DNA of 46,698 nucleotides, from NCBI RefSeq assembly GCF_022402485.1, contig NZ_JAKRSA010000028.1:87398-134095 (forward strand), written 5' to 3'. Position numbers and translations under genes: made by a program. The first letter of the stretch is position 1. Every line of letters begins with the position of its first letter. The notes below the pieces were generated by a model. That model made no database searches. It saw nothing but the letters and a program-made list of their open reading frames with translations, and was not told the origin of the DNA. Shown in pieces: positions 24,941-32,444 of the stretch. The DNA is from Phenylobacterium sp. Its GTDB lineage: Bacteria; Pseudomonadota; Alphaproteobacteria; Caulobacterales; Caulobacteraceae.

Positions 24941-25909
24941 ATGCACATTGAGGTTCTGGCGTACGACGGGTGTCTCGCCTCCGAGCTGTTTGCGTTCCGG
25001 GACGTCCTGGTGATGGCGGGACGGCTCTCTGTGGCCCGGGGCGGTCCACGGATCGACGTCACGTTCCGCACGGCAGCGCAGGGTCTGGTGCGGACATCGG
25101 GCGGCGCAATGATCGCGGGCGACACGGCCGATCAGGAGGGGGAGCTCCTGATTGTGCCCGGCTTCGACATGTCGGCAGTGTCGAAGATTGATGACGACCT
25201 GGCCCGACTGGGACCTGAAGTGTCCTACCTGGCGGAGCGCGGCCGCAGGTCCAAAGTGGGCTCGATCTGTGTCGGCGCGTTTCTGCTCGGGGCGGCCGGG
25301 CTTCTGGACGGGCGCCGCGCGACAACAGCCTGGGTTTTTGCAGCGGACCTTCAGCGGCGCTGGCCCGGCTGCGCCGTCGAGCCTGAATCCATGTTGGTGG
25401 AGGACAATGGGCTGCTCACCTGTGGCGCCTTCACAGCCGCCTATGATCTGGCGCTCTACGTCACGGAGCGTGTGCTGGGACAGGAGGTGGCGCGGGCGAC
25501 CCGCAATCTGACCTTGATCGAGGCCGGTCGATCGAGCCAGGCGCCATTCCATGATCCTGAGCTGCTGCCCGGTCGGTCCCTGCCGTTTGCCGATCGGGTG
25601 GAGGCATGGCTGCTGGAGCAGATGGCCTCCCCCTATTCCCTGTCCGCTCTGGCAGACGCCCTGGGGGCGAGCAGTCGTACGGTCCTACGGCGTTACCGCG
25701 CCGAGCGGGATCGCACGCCGCTGGAGTTCCTGCAGCAGGCCCGGGTGGCGCGGGCCAAGCGCCTTCTCGAAACCACGGCCCTTGGCATTCACGAGATTAC
25801 CCACCGGGTGGGCTATGAAGACGTGAGCGCGTTCCGCGAGCTGTTTGTGAGATTGGCCGGCAGTACACCCGGCGCTTACCGGCGGCGCTTCTCCAGAATG
25901 GCGGCCTAG
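24941..25909 (+). CDS. GlxA-type AraC family transcriptional regulator
   Basis: About 322 residues. The N-terminal domain (1-180) has the DJ-1/PfpI fold: HIEVLAYDGCLASELFAFRD, LIVPGFDM and ICVGAFLLGAAGLLDG, where the elbow Cys is retained. The C-terminal AraC domain (about 215-320) has two helix-turn-helix units: LSALADALGASSRTVLRRYR and IHEITHRVGYEDVSAFRELFVR, ending GAYRRRF. GlxA-type regulators usually control genes for nitrogenous compounds. The start at 24941 is preferred because GGATGG lies upstream; 24929 would add four residues. It probably controls the divergent PfpI gene and itself. Confidence 0.93.
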   Translation: MHIEVLAYDGCLASELFAFRDVLVMAGRLSVARGGPRIDVTFRTAAQGLVRTSGGAMIAGDTADQEGELLIVPGFDMSAVSKIDDDLARLGPEVSYLAERGRRSKVGSICVGAFLLGAAGLLDGRRATTAWVFAADLQRRWPGCAVEPESMLVEDNGLLTCGAFTAAYDLALYVTERVLGQEVARATRNLTLIEAGRSSQAPFHDPELLPGRSLPFADRVEAWLLEQMASPYSLSALADALGASSRTVLRRYRAERDRTPLEFLQQARVARAKRLLETTALGIHEITHRVGYEDVSAFRELFVRLAGSTPGAYRRRFSRMAA

Positions 25910-25986
25910 CCCTCCAACCTGGCGGTGTGGCCCCTCGCCGCGGCGCCCACCATAGCGATCCTTCCAGAGCGTAAGGGAGGATCGTC

Positions 25987-26427
25987 TTGGACTCAGATAT
26001 TAGCGCCGCCATCGCCTTTGCCTACGCCACCTTAGCGCTGTGGATGAAGGGCATGATCATCGCCGGGGCGCAGGTCGCCATTCGGATCCGGACCCGATCC
26101 CTTGTCCGGCCGGAGGATGCCCGTCTGCTGAATGTGGCGCCGGCGCGATTTGAGGACCCCCGTGTCGCGCGCCTTGGGGAGGTCTGGCGCAACGAAATGG
26201 AGGCCAGTCCAGCGACCCTAGCCCTTGCTGCCGGTTATGTTCTTCTGGGCGGTGACGCCCTGACTTTCTCCTGGGCGCTCGCGGCCTTTGTGGCAGCGCG
26301 CTTCCTGCAGGGCGCCGCCCAGTATGGCCAAGCCCAGCCCGCCAGAACCCTGGCATGGCTGTTGGGGGTGGCCTCTGCGGCGATCATCGCCCTGCTGCTC
26401 GCCTTGCAGATTTTCAACCGGGTCTGA
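25987..26427 (+). CDS. MAPEG family membrane protein
   Basis: A 146-residue protein with four hydrophobic segments. VRPEDARLLNV and RLGEVWRNEMEASPATLALA carry the E-x-x-x-N/R-N-E pattern of MAPEG proteins (membrane-associated eicosanoid/glutathione metabolism), which conjugate or peroxidase-reduce with glutathione. The start is TTG at 25987 with GGGAGG at 25976-25981, an unusual start codon well supported by this site. It is the gene just before the repeat-flanked insertion at 26451; without that insertion it would face the aldo/keto reductase tail to tail. Confidence 0.85.
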   Translation: MDSDISAAIAFAYATLALWMKGMIIAGAQVAIRIRTRSLVRPEDARLLNVAPARFEDPRVARLGEVWRNEMEASPATLALAAGYVLLGGDALTFSWALAAFVAARFLQGAAQYGQAQPARTLAWLLGVASAAIIALLLALQIFNRV

Positions 26428-26450
26428 CGGGGCCGCCCGGTCCCGCCGCC

Positions 26451-26495
26451 CTCACCCCATCGGGTACAGAATCTCCTTCGACACCTTGTCGATGG
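26451..26495. repeat. Left 45-bp direct repeat, a copy of the 3' end of the aldo/keto reductase gene
   Basis: Matches 28261-28305 at 44 of 45 positions, in the same orientation. Read on the minus strand it encodes TIDKVSKEILYPMG and a stop, the C-terminus of the aldo/keto reductase. The single difference (26467) is synonymous in that frame (Leu CTG for CTC), so the copy has a coding history. The rest of the reductase is absent here. Confidence 0.92.
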
Positions 26496-26550
26496 TCAGC
26501 CGCCGCTGAAAGCCCGCATGCTTAGCGTTCGCGATTTCCATCGGGCGGCA

Positions 26551-26576
26551 GGGTGCCTAAGGTGGGTGTCTAAGGG
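26551..26576. promoter_or_regulatory. Two tandem 13-bp repeats before the LuxR-hydrolase gene
   Basis: GGGTGCCTAAGGT (26551-26563) and GGGTGTCTAAGGG (26564-26576) match at 11 of 13 positions and end 9 bases before the GTG start. The second also supplies the G-rich ribosome binding site. They could be operator sites for the gene's own HTH domain. Confidence 0.4.
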
Positions 26577-26585
26577 GGGGGCATC

Positions 26586-28277
26586 GTGGCGCATGTTGGG
26601 CAAGCGAAGCGTGCTGGGCTGGAGGGCGACGCGCGCCTCCTGGTCGAAACCCTCTATGCGCTGGCCGCCCACCCGGAGTCCTGGGAACAGCTGATTTCCG
26701 CCCTTGAGCTCCCGCGCTCTGCGACGGGGCTCCCAGAGGAGGTGGCGGCCGAGCTGGAAGGCATACACAAGGTCACAGCCCTGGCCCGGCGACAGGGGGA
26801 GGGGCCGCCGGAGGGGCAGGCCAAGGATGTTGGCCTCGTCCTGCTGTCGCCGAGCGCCGTGGTCCTGGCCTGCTGCGCCCTGGCGCGCGGCGTGCTCGAG
26901 CCGCACCTCGCCAGCGTCGCCGTTGGGACCAGGCTCCAGCTCCACCACCCTGACAACCATGAGGCGCTGCAGCGCGCCCTGGTGGAGGCGAAGCGGTCGG
27001 GCCAACACGCCATCCTGCGTCTTGAACGGCCGACGGCCGGGGCGCCGGTGTTCTGCTACGTCGCCGACTCCTCGGCGCTTGCCGGCTCGGCCCTGCGCAA
27101 TCCTGCGGCCCTTGCGCTCATGTTTTCAGCGCCCGAGCCCGAGGCCCAGGTCTGGGGGGCCATCGGCAAGAGCTTCGGCTTGACGGCCGCAGAGCTGCGG
27201 CTCGCCGCCAAGCTGCGAGAAGGCTTGGCGCTGTCGGAAGCGGCCGAAGAGCTCGGGGTCAGCGTCAACACCGTGCGCAACCAGCTGCGCGCGATCTTCG
27301 ACAAGATGGGCCTGAAACGGCAGTCCGACCTCATCCGCACGCTCACGGAACTGGCGGCGGTCGGGCGCAGCCTGGTAGTGCCTTCGGCGTCTTCCGCCTC
27401 GGAAGACCCGCCGATCCGCAGCGTGCAGCTTGCCGACGGTCGCCGCCTCGCCTTCCGCGACTACGGACCTCGATCTGGCCGACCTCTGCTGATCTATCAC
27501 GGCGGCATGAGCTCAAGCCTCATGCCGCCCGGCACCGGTGTTCTGGCCAACGCGCTCAACCTTCGCGTCGTCTGCGCCGAACGCCCCGGCTTTGGTCAGT
27601 CGGACCGGCGCGCCGACTATCGTTTCGAGACCGTCGCTGAAGATATGGAACAACTCTGCGACCGGCTAGAGCTCCACCGACCCGCCCTGTGCGGCGTGGT
27701 GTCCGGAGCCCCGTTCGCCCTCGCTACGGCCCAAAGGATGGGTGACCGGGCGACGGGCGTTTATCTTCTCGCCGGGCGTCCACCTCGGCCCGTAGAACAA
27801 AACCTCAGCCCGCTCAGCGAACTGCGCGCTCGCTTTGAAAGCCATCCCTGGGTCGTTGAGACCTTTTACGCGATCCTTCGCATGCGGTTGTCCCCTGATC
27901 TCGCGCGGCGTCTCATGAAACGTCTGGCAAGCTTTTCCGAAGCTGATCGCGCCTACTTTGACGCCCACCCGGAGATGATCGATTTTGTCTTCGCCTATGT
28001 GACCGAGTGTCTGGCCCACGGCGGCCGCGGCATCGCCGACGAGATGACGGCCTTTCGGCGAGGCCAAACCATGAACCTGACGGGGATCAGGGCCCCGGTG
28101 GTGATCTGGCACGGCGTCGACGACCGGTTCAGCCCGATGAAGGACATGGTCGCCTTCGTCGGTGACCACGTCTCTGAAGTTCAACCTCTGTTCGACTCCG
28201 GCCATCTGGCACCGTTCAAGTATTGGCGCAAGATGATGGAGCGGATCGGAGAGGGCGCCTCTCACCCCATCGGGTAG
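26586..28277 (+). CDS. LuxR-type HTH fused to an alpha/beta hydrolase
   Basis: A 563-residue two-domain protein. Residues 1-190 form an unrecognised, perhaps PAS-like sensory part. Residues 198-256 are a LuxR/GerE helix-turn-helix: FGLTAAELRLAAKLREGLAL, AAEELGVSVNTVRNQL and IFDKMGLKRQSDLI. Residues 280-555 are an alpha/beta hydrolase with IYHGG (oxyanion), ERPGFGQSD, elbow GVVSGAPFA (Ser373), acid in WHGVDDRF (Asp512/513) and SGHLAPF (His540). The HTH lies in the middle, so DNA binding and hydrolysis of a small ligand may be linked. The start is GTG. Its last codons and stop lie within the right 45-bp repeat, that is, in sequence belonging to the aldo/keto reductase 3' end. The whole gene looks inserted or duplicated here. 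Confidence 0.88.
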   Translation: MAHVGQAKRAGLEGDARLLVETLYALAAHPESWEQLISALELPRSATGLPEEVAAELEGIHKVTALARRQGEGPPEGQAKDVGLVLLSPSAVVLACCALARGVLEPHLASVAVGTRLQLHHPDNHEALQRALVEAKRSGQHAILRLERPTAGAPVFCYVADSSALAGSALRNPAALALMFSAPEPEAQVWGAIGKSFGLTAAELRLAAKLREGLALSEAAEELGVSVNTVRNQLRAIFDKMGLKRQSDLIRTLTELAAVGRSLVVPSASSASEDPPIRSVQLADGRRLAFRDYGPRSGRPLLIYHGGMSSSLMPPGTGVLANALNLRVVCAERPGFGQSDRRADYRFETVAEDMEQLCDRLELHRPALCGVVSGAPFALATAQRMGDRATGVYLLAGRPPRPVEQNLSPLSELRARFESHPWVVETFYAILRMRLSPDLARRLMKRLASFSEADRAYFDAHPEMIDFVFAYVTECLAHGGRGIADEMTAFRRGQTMNLTGIRAPVVIWHGVDDRFSPMKDMVAFVGDHVSEVQPLFDSGHLAPFKYWRKMMERIGEGASHPIG

Positions 28278-28305
28278 AGAATCTCCTTCGACACCTTGTC
28301 GATGG
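28261..28305. repeat. Right 45-bp direct repeat (3' end of the aldo/keto reductase gene)
   Basis: The partner of 26451-26495. It is the true end of the reductase gene (stop TGA on the minus strand at 28264-28262) and also supplies the last five codons plus TAG of the LuxR-hydrolase gene on the other strand. The two repeats bracket about 1.77 kb. Confidence 0.92.
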
Positions 28306-29278
28306 CCTTCATCACCTCGTCGCTGAGGGTCAGGTCCATGGCGGCCAGGATGTCGGGGAGCTGGTCTTCGTGGGTGGCACCGACGATGGTGGAGGCGACG
28401 AAGTCGTGCTGCTTGCTCCAGGCCGTGGCCAGCGTCACCAGCGAGATGCCGGCCTCAGCGGCGATGGCGGCGAAGCGGTCGGTGGCCTCCAGGGTCTTGT
28501 CGTTGACAAAGCGCTTGGCCATGGCCGCCTGGCGACCGCCCAGGTTCAGATAGTTGGAGAACCGCGCGCCCTCGGGCCGCGCCCCATCCTTGTACTTGCC
28601 TGACAGCACCCCACCGGCGAGCGGCGAATAGGGGATCAGGCTGACGCCCTCCTGGCGGCAGGCCTGGGCCAGCTCGTCTTCGAAGCGGCGGTTGTTCAGG
28701 CTGAAATTGTTCTGGATGGTCTCATAGCGCACCGTGCCCTCCCGCTCGGCCACGGCGACCGACTTGGTCAGGCCCCAGCTGGTTTCGTTGGAGCAGCCGA
28801 TGATCCGCACCTTGCCGGCCTGGACCAGGTCATCGAGGGTGCGCAGGGTCTCTTCATAGCCGGTCCCATGGTCGGGCCAGTGGGTCTGGTAGAGGTCCAC
28901 ATAGTCCACATCCATCCGGGTCAGGCTGCCTTCGATGGCGCGGGTGATGTTGTGGCGGTCCAGAGCCGTCATCCCGGCCCGCATGGAGCCCTTGATCCAG
29001 CCGTGGCTCGGCCCGCAGACCTTGGTAGCGATGATGACGGCGTCGCGGTTCTTGGTTTTCAGCCAGCGGCCAAAGATCTCCTCGGTGCGGCCGGCCCAGT
29101 CGGGGCTGGGGGGCACGGGATAGTTCTCGGCCGTGTCATAGAAGTTGATCCCGGCCTCGAAGGACTTGTCGAGGATGCGGTGGGCCATGGCCTCATCGGC
29201 CTGGGCGCCAAAGGTCATGGTGCCCATGCAAATGTCGGAGACCACGATGGCGCTGCGGCCCAGTCGTTTGTTGCCCAT
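28262..29278 (-). CDS. Aldo/keto reductase
   Basis: A 338-residue NADPH-dependent oxidoreductase of the AKR fold. Family features are LGRSAIVVSDICMGTMTFG, INFYDTAENYP (catalytic Asp-Ala-x-x-Tyr), TKVCG (Lys), YVDLYQTHWPDHGT (His), GCSNETSW and IPYSPLAGGVLSGKY. The form with PSPDWAGRTEEIFGRWL matches the Tas-like/YajO branch. The start at 29278 (MGNKRLG) is fixed by GGGAGA upstream. The substrate is unknown. Its last 45 bases are duplicated at 26451, and its 3' end overlaps the inserted LuxR-hydrolase gene by 16 bases in tail-to-tail orientation. Confidence 0.95.
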   Translation of the reverse strand: MGNKRLGRSAIVVSDICMGTMTFGAQADEAMAHRILDKSFEAGINFYDTAENYPVPPSPDWAGRTEEIFGRWLKTKNRDAVIIATKVCGPSHGWIKGSMRAGMTALDRHNITRAIEGSLTRMDVDYVDLYQTHWPDHGTGYEETLRTLDDLVQAGKVRIIGCSNETSWGLTKSVAVAEREGTVRYETIQNNFSLNNRRFEDELAQACRQEGVSLIPYSPLAGGVLSGKYKDGARPEGARFSNYLNLGGRQAAMAKRFVNDKTLEATDRFAAIAAEAGISLVTLATAWSKQHDFVASTIVGATHEDQLPDILAAMDLTLSDEVMKAIDKVSKEILYPMG

Positions 29279-29447
29279 GTCGTATCTCCCGAAATCTGGT
29301 CTGAATGCCTGTGGCGCTTGAGTAGCATCGCTTGGCGACATCTCGCCAGTCTGCGGCCGAGGGCGCCGCGACGTCATGCGCCCTGACCCCTGGCGATGGC
29401 GGCGCAATGGGCTAGCCTTGCGGTAAAACACAACAAGGAAACGCCCC

Positions 29448-30617
29448 ATGAGTCGCATCATCGCCCTGGCCAGCGCTGTGGCCGCCGCTGGCCTCGCCAC
29501 CGCCGCGCCAGCGGGGGCCCAGGTCCCCCTGGACCCTGCCACGCCGAGTTTCCTCATGTGGTCGCCGGAGCTGCAGAGCCGCGGCTATCGCACCATCGAG
29601 GACATCTTCCAGGTCAACACCATCGAACGGGGCGAGACCGTGCGGCCCCTGGTGATGGCCGATCGCCAGATCGATCCGAGCTTCGAGCATGGGGGCCAGA
29701 CCTGGACGGTGGCCTCCTACATGGAGGCGTTCAACGTCTCGGGCCTTCTGGTACTCAAGGACGGGGAGATCCTCCTGGAGCGCTATGGCCTCGGCCGCCA
29801 GCCGGCCGACCGCTGGACCTCCTTCTCGGTGGCCAAGTCGCTGACCTCGACCCTGGTCGGCGCGGCCATCAAGGACGGCAAGATCGCCGGCCTGAACGCC
29901 CCGGTCACCGACTACATCCCCGAGCTGAAGGGGTCCGGCTACGACGGGGTCACCGTGCGCCAGCTCCTGATGATGAGCTCGGGCGTGAAGTGGAACGAGG
30001 ACTATACCGATCCCAAGTCCGACGTGGCCAATGCCGGGGCGGGCCCTGCCGAGCCGGGCATGAATGTCATGGTCAGCTATATGCGCCGGCTGCCCCGCGC
30101 CCACCCCCCCGGCACGGTGTTCAACTACAATACCGGCGAGACCGATCTGGCGGGCGTGCTGGTGGCCAAGGCCACGGGCCAGAGCCTGTCGGCCTATGCC
30201 TCTGAGAAGATCTGGAAGCCCTATGGCATGGAGCGGGACGGCATCTGGATGCTCGACCCATCAGGCCTGGAGCGCGGCGGCTGCTGCATCTCCATGACCC
30301 TGCGCGACTATGGGCGCATGGGGCAGTTCATGCTTGAGGGGGGCATGGCCGGCGGCCAGGCGGTGCTGCCCGAGGGCTGGGTGGCTGAGGCCACCAGCGC
30401 CCAGATCGAGAACGGTGCCTCGGGCTATGGCTATTTCTGGTGGATGAATCCGAGCGGTGCCTATCAGGCCTCGGGCATCTTCGGCCAGTCGATCACCACC
30501 TACCGCGAAGACGGGCTGGTGATTGTCATGAACTCGGCCTGGCCCCGGGCCACGGGCCAGGATCTGTCAGCGGCGCGGCTGGCCTTCCTCGACGCCATCC
30601 AGGCTGCGGCGAAATAG
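29448..30617 (+). CDS. Serine beta-lactamase-like hydrolase (class C/esterase EstB type)
   Basis: A 389-residue protein of the beta-lactamase/transpeptidase-like fold. An N-terminal signal peptide (cleavage near AGAQ, residue 24) indicates export. The catalytic S-x-x-K is Ser127-Val-Ala-Lys130 in TSFSVAKSLTS, and the Y-x-N motif is in FNYNTGETDLAG. SGYGYFWWMNP corresponds to the third conserved block. This family includes esterases, D-aminopeptidases and 6-aminohexanoate-dimer hydrolases, so a beta-lactam role should not be assumed. AAGGAAACG precedes the ATG. It is followed by a hairpin and is convergent with the TetR gene. Confidence 0.93.
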   Translation: MSRIIALASAVAAAGLATAAPAGAQVPLDPATPSFLMWSPELQSRGYRTIEDIFQVNTIERGETVRPLVMADRQIDPSFEHGGQTWTVASYMEAFNVSGLLVLKDGEILLERYGLGRQPADRWTSFSVAKSLTSTLVGAAIKDGKIAGLNAPVTDYIPELKGSGYDGVTVRQLLMMSSGVKWNEDYTDPKSDVANAGAGPAEPGMNVMVSYMRRLPRAHPPGTVFNYNTGETDLAGVLVAKATGQSLSAYASEKIWKPYGMERDGIWMLDPSGLERGGCCISMTLRDYGRMGQFMLEGGMAGGQAVLPEGWVAEATSAQIENGASGYGYFWWMNPSGAYQASGIFGQSITTYREDGLVIVMNSAWPRATGQDLSAARLAFLDAIQAAAK

Positions 30618-30622
30618 GGCGC

Positions 30623-30654
30623 GTTCCGATCAGGCGGTTAGGTCTGATCGGAAC
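30623..30654. terminator. Bidirectional hairpin between convergent genes
   Basis: GTTCCGATCAG and CTGATCGGAAC form a perfect 11-bp stem around a 10-base loop, 6 bases past the hydrolase stop and 13 bases past the TetR stop on the other strand. There is no strong T-run, but the position between convergent genes fits a shared terminator. Confidence 0.65.
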
Positions 30655-30666
30655 CTGCTTTAGGGG

Positions 30667-31278
30667 TCAGAGGCCCTTGATCAGGGCCGCGACAGCGGTC
30701 TCCAGGGCCTCGACCGTCTTGCGGGGCGAGAGGCCCTGGTCCCGTCGCAGGCGGTTCCAGGCCTCAAAGCTCAGCAGCAGGTCCAGGGCCTCAAACCGGG
30801 CCTTGTCCTCGACCAGTTCCGGCGGGGCTTCCCGGCGCAGGATCTCCCGGGCGATGGCCACGAACTTGGCCTGGTCAGCAGCCTGGCTCTGAGAGCGTTG
30901 GCGCAGGACCTCGCTGGCCCGGCGGAAGGGGGCGATGCGCTCATAGGCACCGGCCCGGCGCTGCACCAGCTCCACCATGCGCCCACGCCAGTCCGCACTC
31001 TTGAATGGCTGGTCGATCACCGACTGCAGCTCCGCCTCGATGACCGCGGTCATCTCACGGTACAGGCTGTCCATGTCGTTGAAGTGCCGGAAGACCGTGC
31101 GCAGGCCGACCTTGGCCTGGTCGGCGACCAGCTCGGCCGCTGGCGACGTTTCGCCCGCCCGCACCAGGTCGAGCATCGCCTGGACGATACGGGCACGGCT
31201 GTCCTGCGACCGGCGGCGGCGTCCGTCCGTCTCTGGCGCATTGGCGGTTTCAATCTGGACGGCGGGGGACAAGCTCAC
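30667..31278 (-). CDS. TetR family transcriptional regulator
   Basis: About 203 residues. The N-terminal helix-turn-helix is SRARIVQAMLDLVRAGE followed by SPAAELVADQAKVGLRTVFR and HFNDMDSLYREM, the TetR pattern. The rest is a helical ligand-binding domain. The likely start is GTG at 31278 with AGAGG about 8 bases upstream; the ATG at 31446 would add 56 unrelated residues. The gene is on the same strand just after the GST-like gene (63 bases), so it may control it or itself. A short palindrome lies 18 bases upstream of the start. Confidence 0.88.
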   Translation of the reverse strand: MSLSPAVQIETANAPETDGRRRRSQDSRARIVQAMLDLVRAGETSPAAELVADQAKVGLRTVFRHFNDMDSLYREMTAVIEAELQSVIDQPFKSADWRGRMVELVQRRAGAYERIAPFRRASEVLRQRSQSQAADQAKFVAIAREILRREAPPELVEDKARFEALDLLLSFEAWNRLRRDQGLSPRKTVEALETAVAALIKGL

Positions 31279-31295
31279 GCGCGATGCCTCTGACC

Positions 31296-31312
31296 AATCA
31301 TCTGCGCTGATT
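31296..31312. promoter_or_regulatory. Palindrome AATCA-N7-TGATT upstream of the TetR gene
   Basis: Five-bp arms with a 7-base spacer, 18-34 bases upstream of the TetR GTG. This is a normal position for a TetR autoregulatory site, but the arms are short. Confidence 0.35.
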
Positions 31313-31340
31313 AGAACGCAGCGGGCCAGGGCGCCAGAGG

Positions 31341-32369
31341 TCAGGCGAAAATGCCCGCCAGTCCCCCCTGCGCCAGCAGCGGATCGACAGTGTTTTTGGC
31401 GTTGTTGTCCAGTTTCGCATAGGCGGCGCGCAGCCAGGTCAGGCACTTGGCTTGATAAGGGAACGGCGACTGGCTCCAGGCCAGGCCATCGACGGTGGTC
31501 TTGACCTCCGCCGCTCCGCTGGCCAGGGCGGCCTCATTGGCCAGCATCACCGGCCCATAGACCCGTCCCATCTCCGCCAATAGCGCCGCCAGGGTTGCAG
31601 GCTGGTCGGCCAGGGGCGTCCAGTCCTCGGCCTGCGGCTCCAGGCCCGAGGTGTCTTCCATCAGGCTGACCCAGGCGAACACCCGTGGGGCGACCTTCAG
31701 GGTCAGGGCCATGGGCGTCGGATCAAACTGGGCCAGCTGGGTCAGCTGGCCATAGACCGCAAAGTCGCTGGCCGCAGGTCGCTTGCCGAGCAGAAAGGGC
31801 TGATGGGTGAGATGGGCCTCAAAGATCTCCAGGAACCGGCGATAGCTGGCCTCGATCACCGGTCCCGTCACCGGGTTGGAGCCCACCACATAGAGCCGGT
31901 CGATCTGACGCTGGCTGAACATCACCCCCCTCTGGGCCAGGACCGCGTCGGGGATCGACAGGCCTGACCAGGCGGGCAGGATACGGCTGGCCCGCTCAAT
32001 GTCGTCGGCATAGGCCCAGCGATAGTGGAACATGGCCTTGGTCAGCCACTCGTCGGCATAGTCCTCGATCAGCTCGTCGATGAAGCCTAGGTCTGGATCG
32101 GCAGGCAGGACGCTCCGGCCCGCCACCTCCCGTTCCAGCCGGCGGATCAGGGGGGTGGAGTCCACCACCGCCTGAACGGTTCCGGTTTCATCGGGCAGAT
32201 AGAAGGTGGGCAGCAGCCGGACCTTGGGTTGGGGCAGGCCAGCGCTGGCCGGACTGTTGGCCAGCAGGAAGCGATAGGGGATGCGCCGGTAGCGCAGCAG
32301 CGCCAGCATCTTGCGGGTATAGGGCGACCCGGGTGAGCCGGAGAGGGTGATGGACTGGCGGTCGGACAT
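31341..32369 (-). CDS. Glutathione S-transferase-like protein
   Basis: A 342-residue protein. The N-terminal thioredoxin-like domain begins ITLSGSPGSPYTRKMLALLR, where SPYTRK takes the place of the usual catalytic Ser/Cys region, and KVRLLPTFYLPDETG and VVDSTPLIRRLE give the glutathione-binding cis-Pro and D/E-S-x-x-I motifs. The C-terminal half (about 120-330) is helical with FLLGKRPAASDFAVYGQL, the N-capping box of GST-C. It is longer than classic GSTs (about 210), with an extra C-terminal region. The specific reaction is unknown. It is divergent from the FGE-like gene and upstream of the TetR gene. Confidence 0.85.
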   Translation of the reverse strand: MSDRQSITLSGSPGSPYTRKMLALLRYRRIPYRFLLANSPASAGLPQPKVRLLPTFYLPDETGTVQAVVDSTPLIRRLEREVAGRSVLPADPDLGFIDELIEDYADEWLTKAMFHYRWAYADDIERASRILPAWSGLSIPDAVLAQRGVMFSQRQIDRLYVVGSNPVTGPVIEASYRRFLEIFEAHLTHQPFLLGKRPAASDFAVYGQLTQLAQFDPTPMALTLKVAPRVFAWVSLMEDTSGLEPQAEDWTPLADQPATLAALLAEMGRVYGPVMLANEAALASGAAEVKTTVDGLAWSQSPFPYQAKCLTWLRAAYAKLDNNAKNTVDPLLAQGGLAGIFA

Positions 32370-32444
32370 CGGACGCTCCGCTTGATTTCAGCACGAACTA
32401 TGCCAATAGTTGGCGAACTCGACAAGGCTCCGGGAGCAGCGCAG

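Noticed and set aside
29448..30617. Calling the beta-lactamase-like protein a resistance gene
   Set aside because: The S-x-x-K/Y-x-N fold is shared by many esterases and peptidases; nothing in the sequence marks a beta-lactamase.
31341..32369. Treating the GST-like and FGE-like genes as a pathway pair
   Set aside because: They are divergent with no functional link that I can see from sequence.
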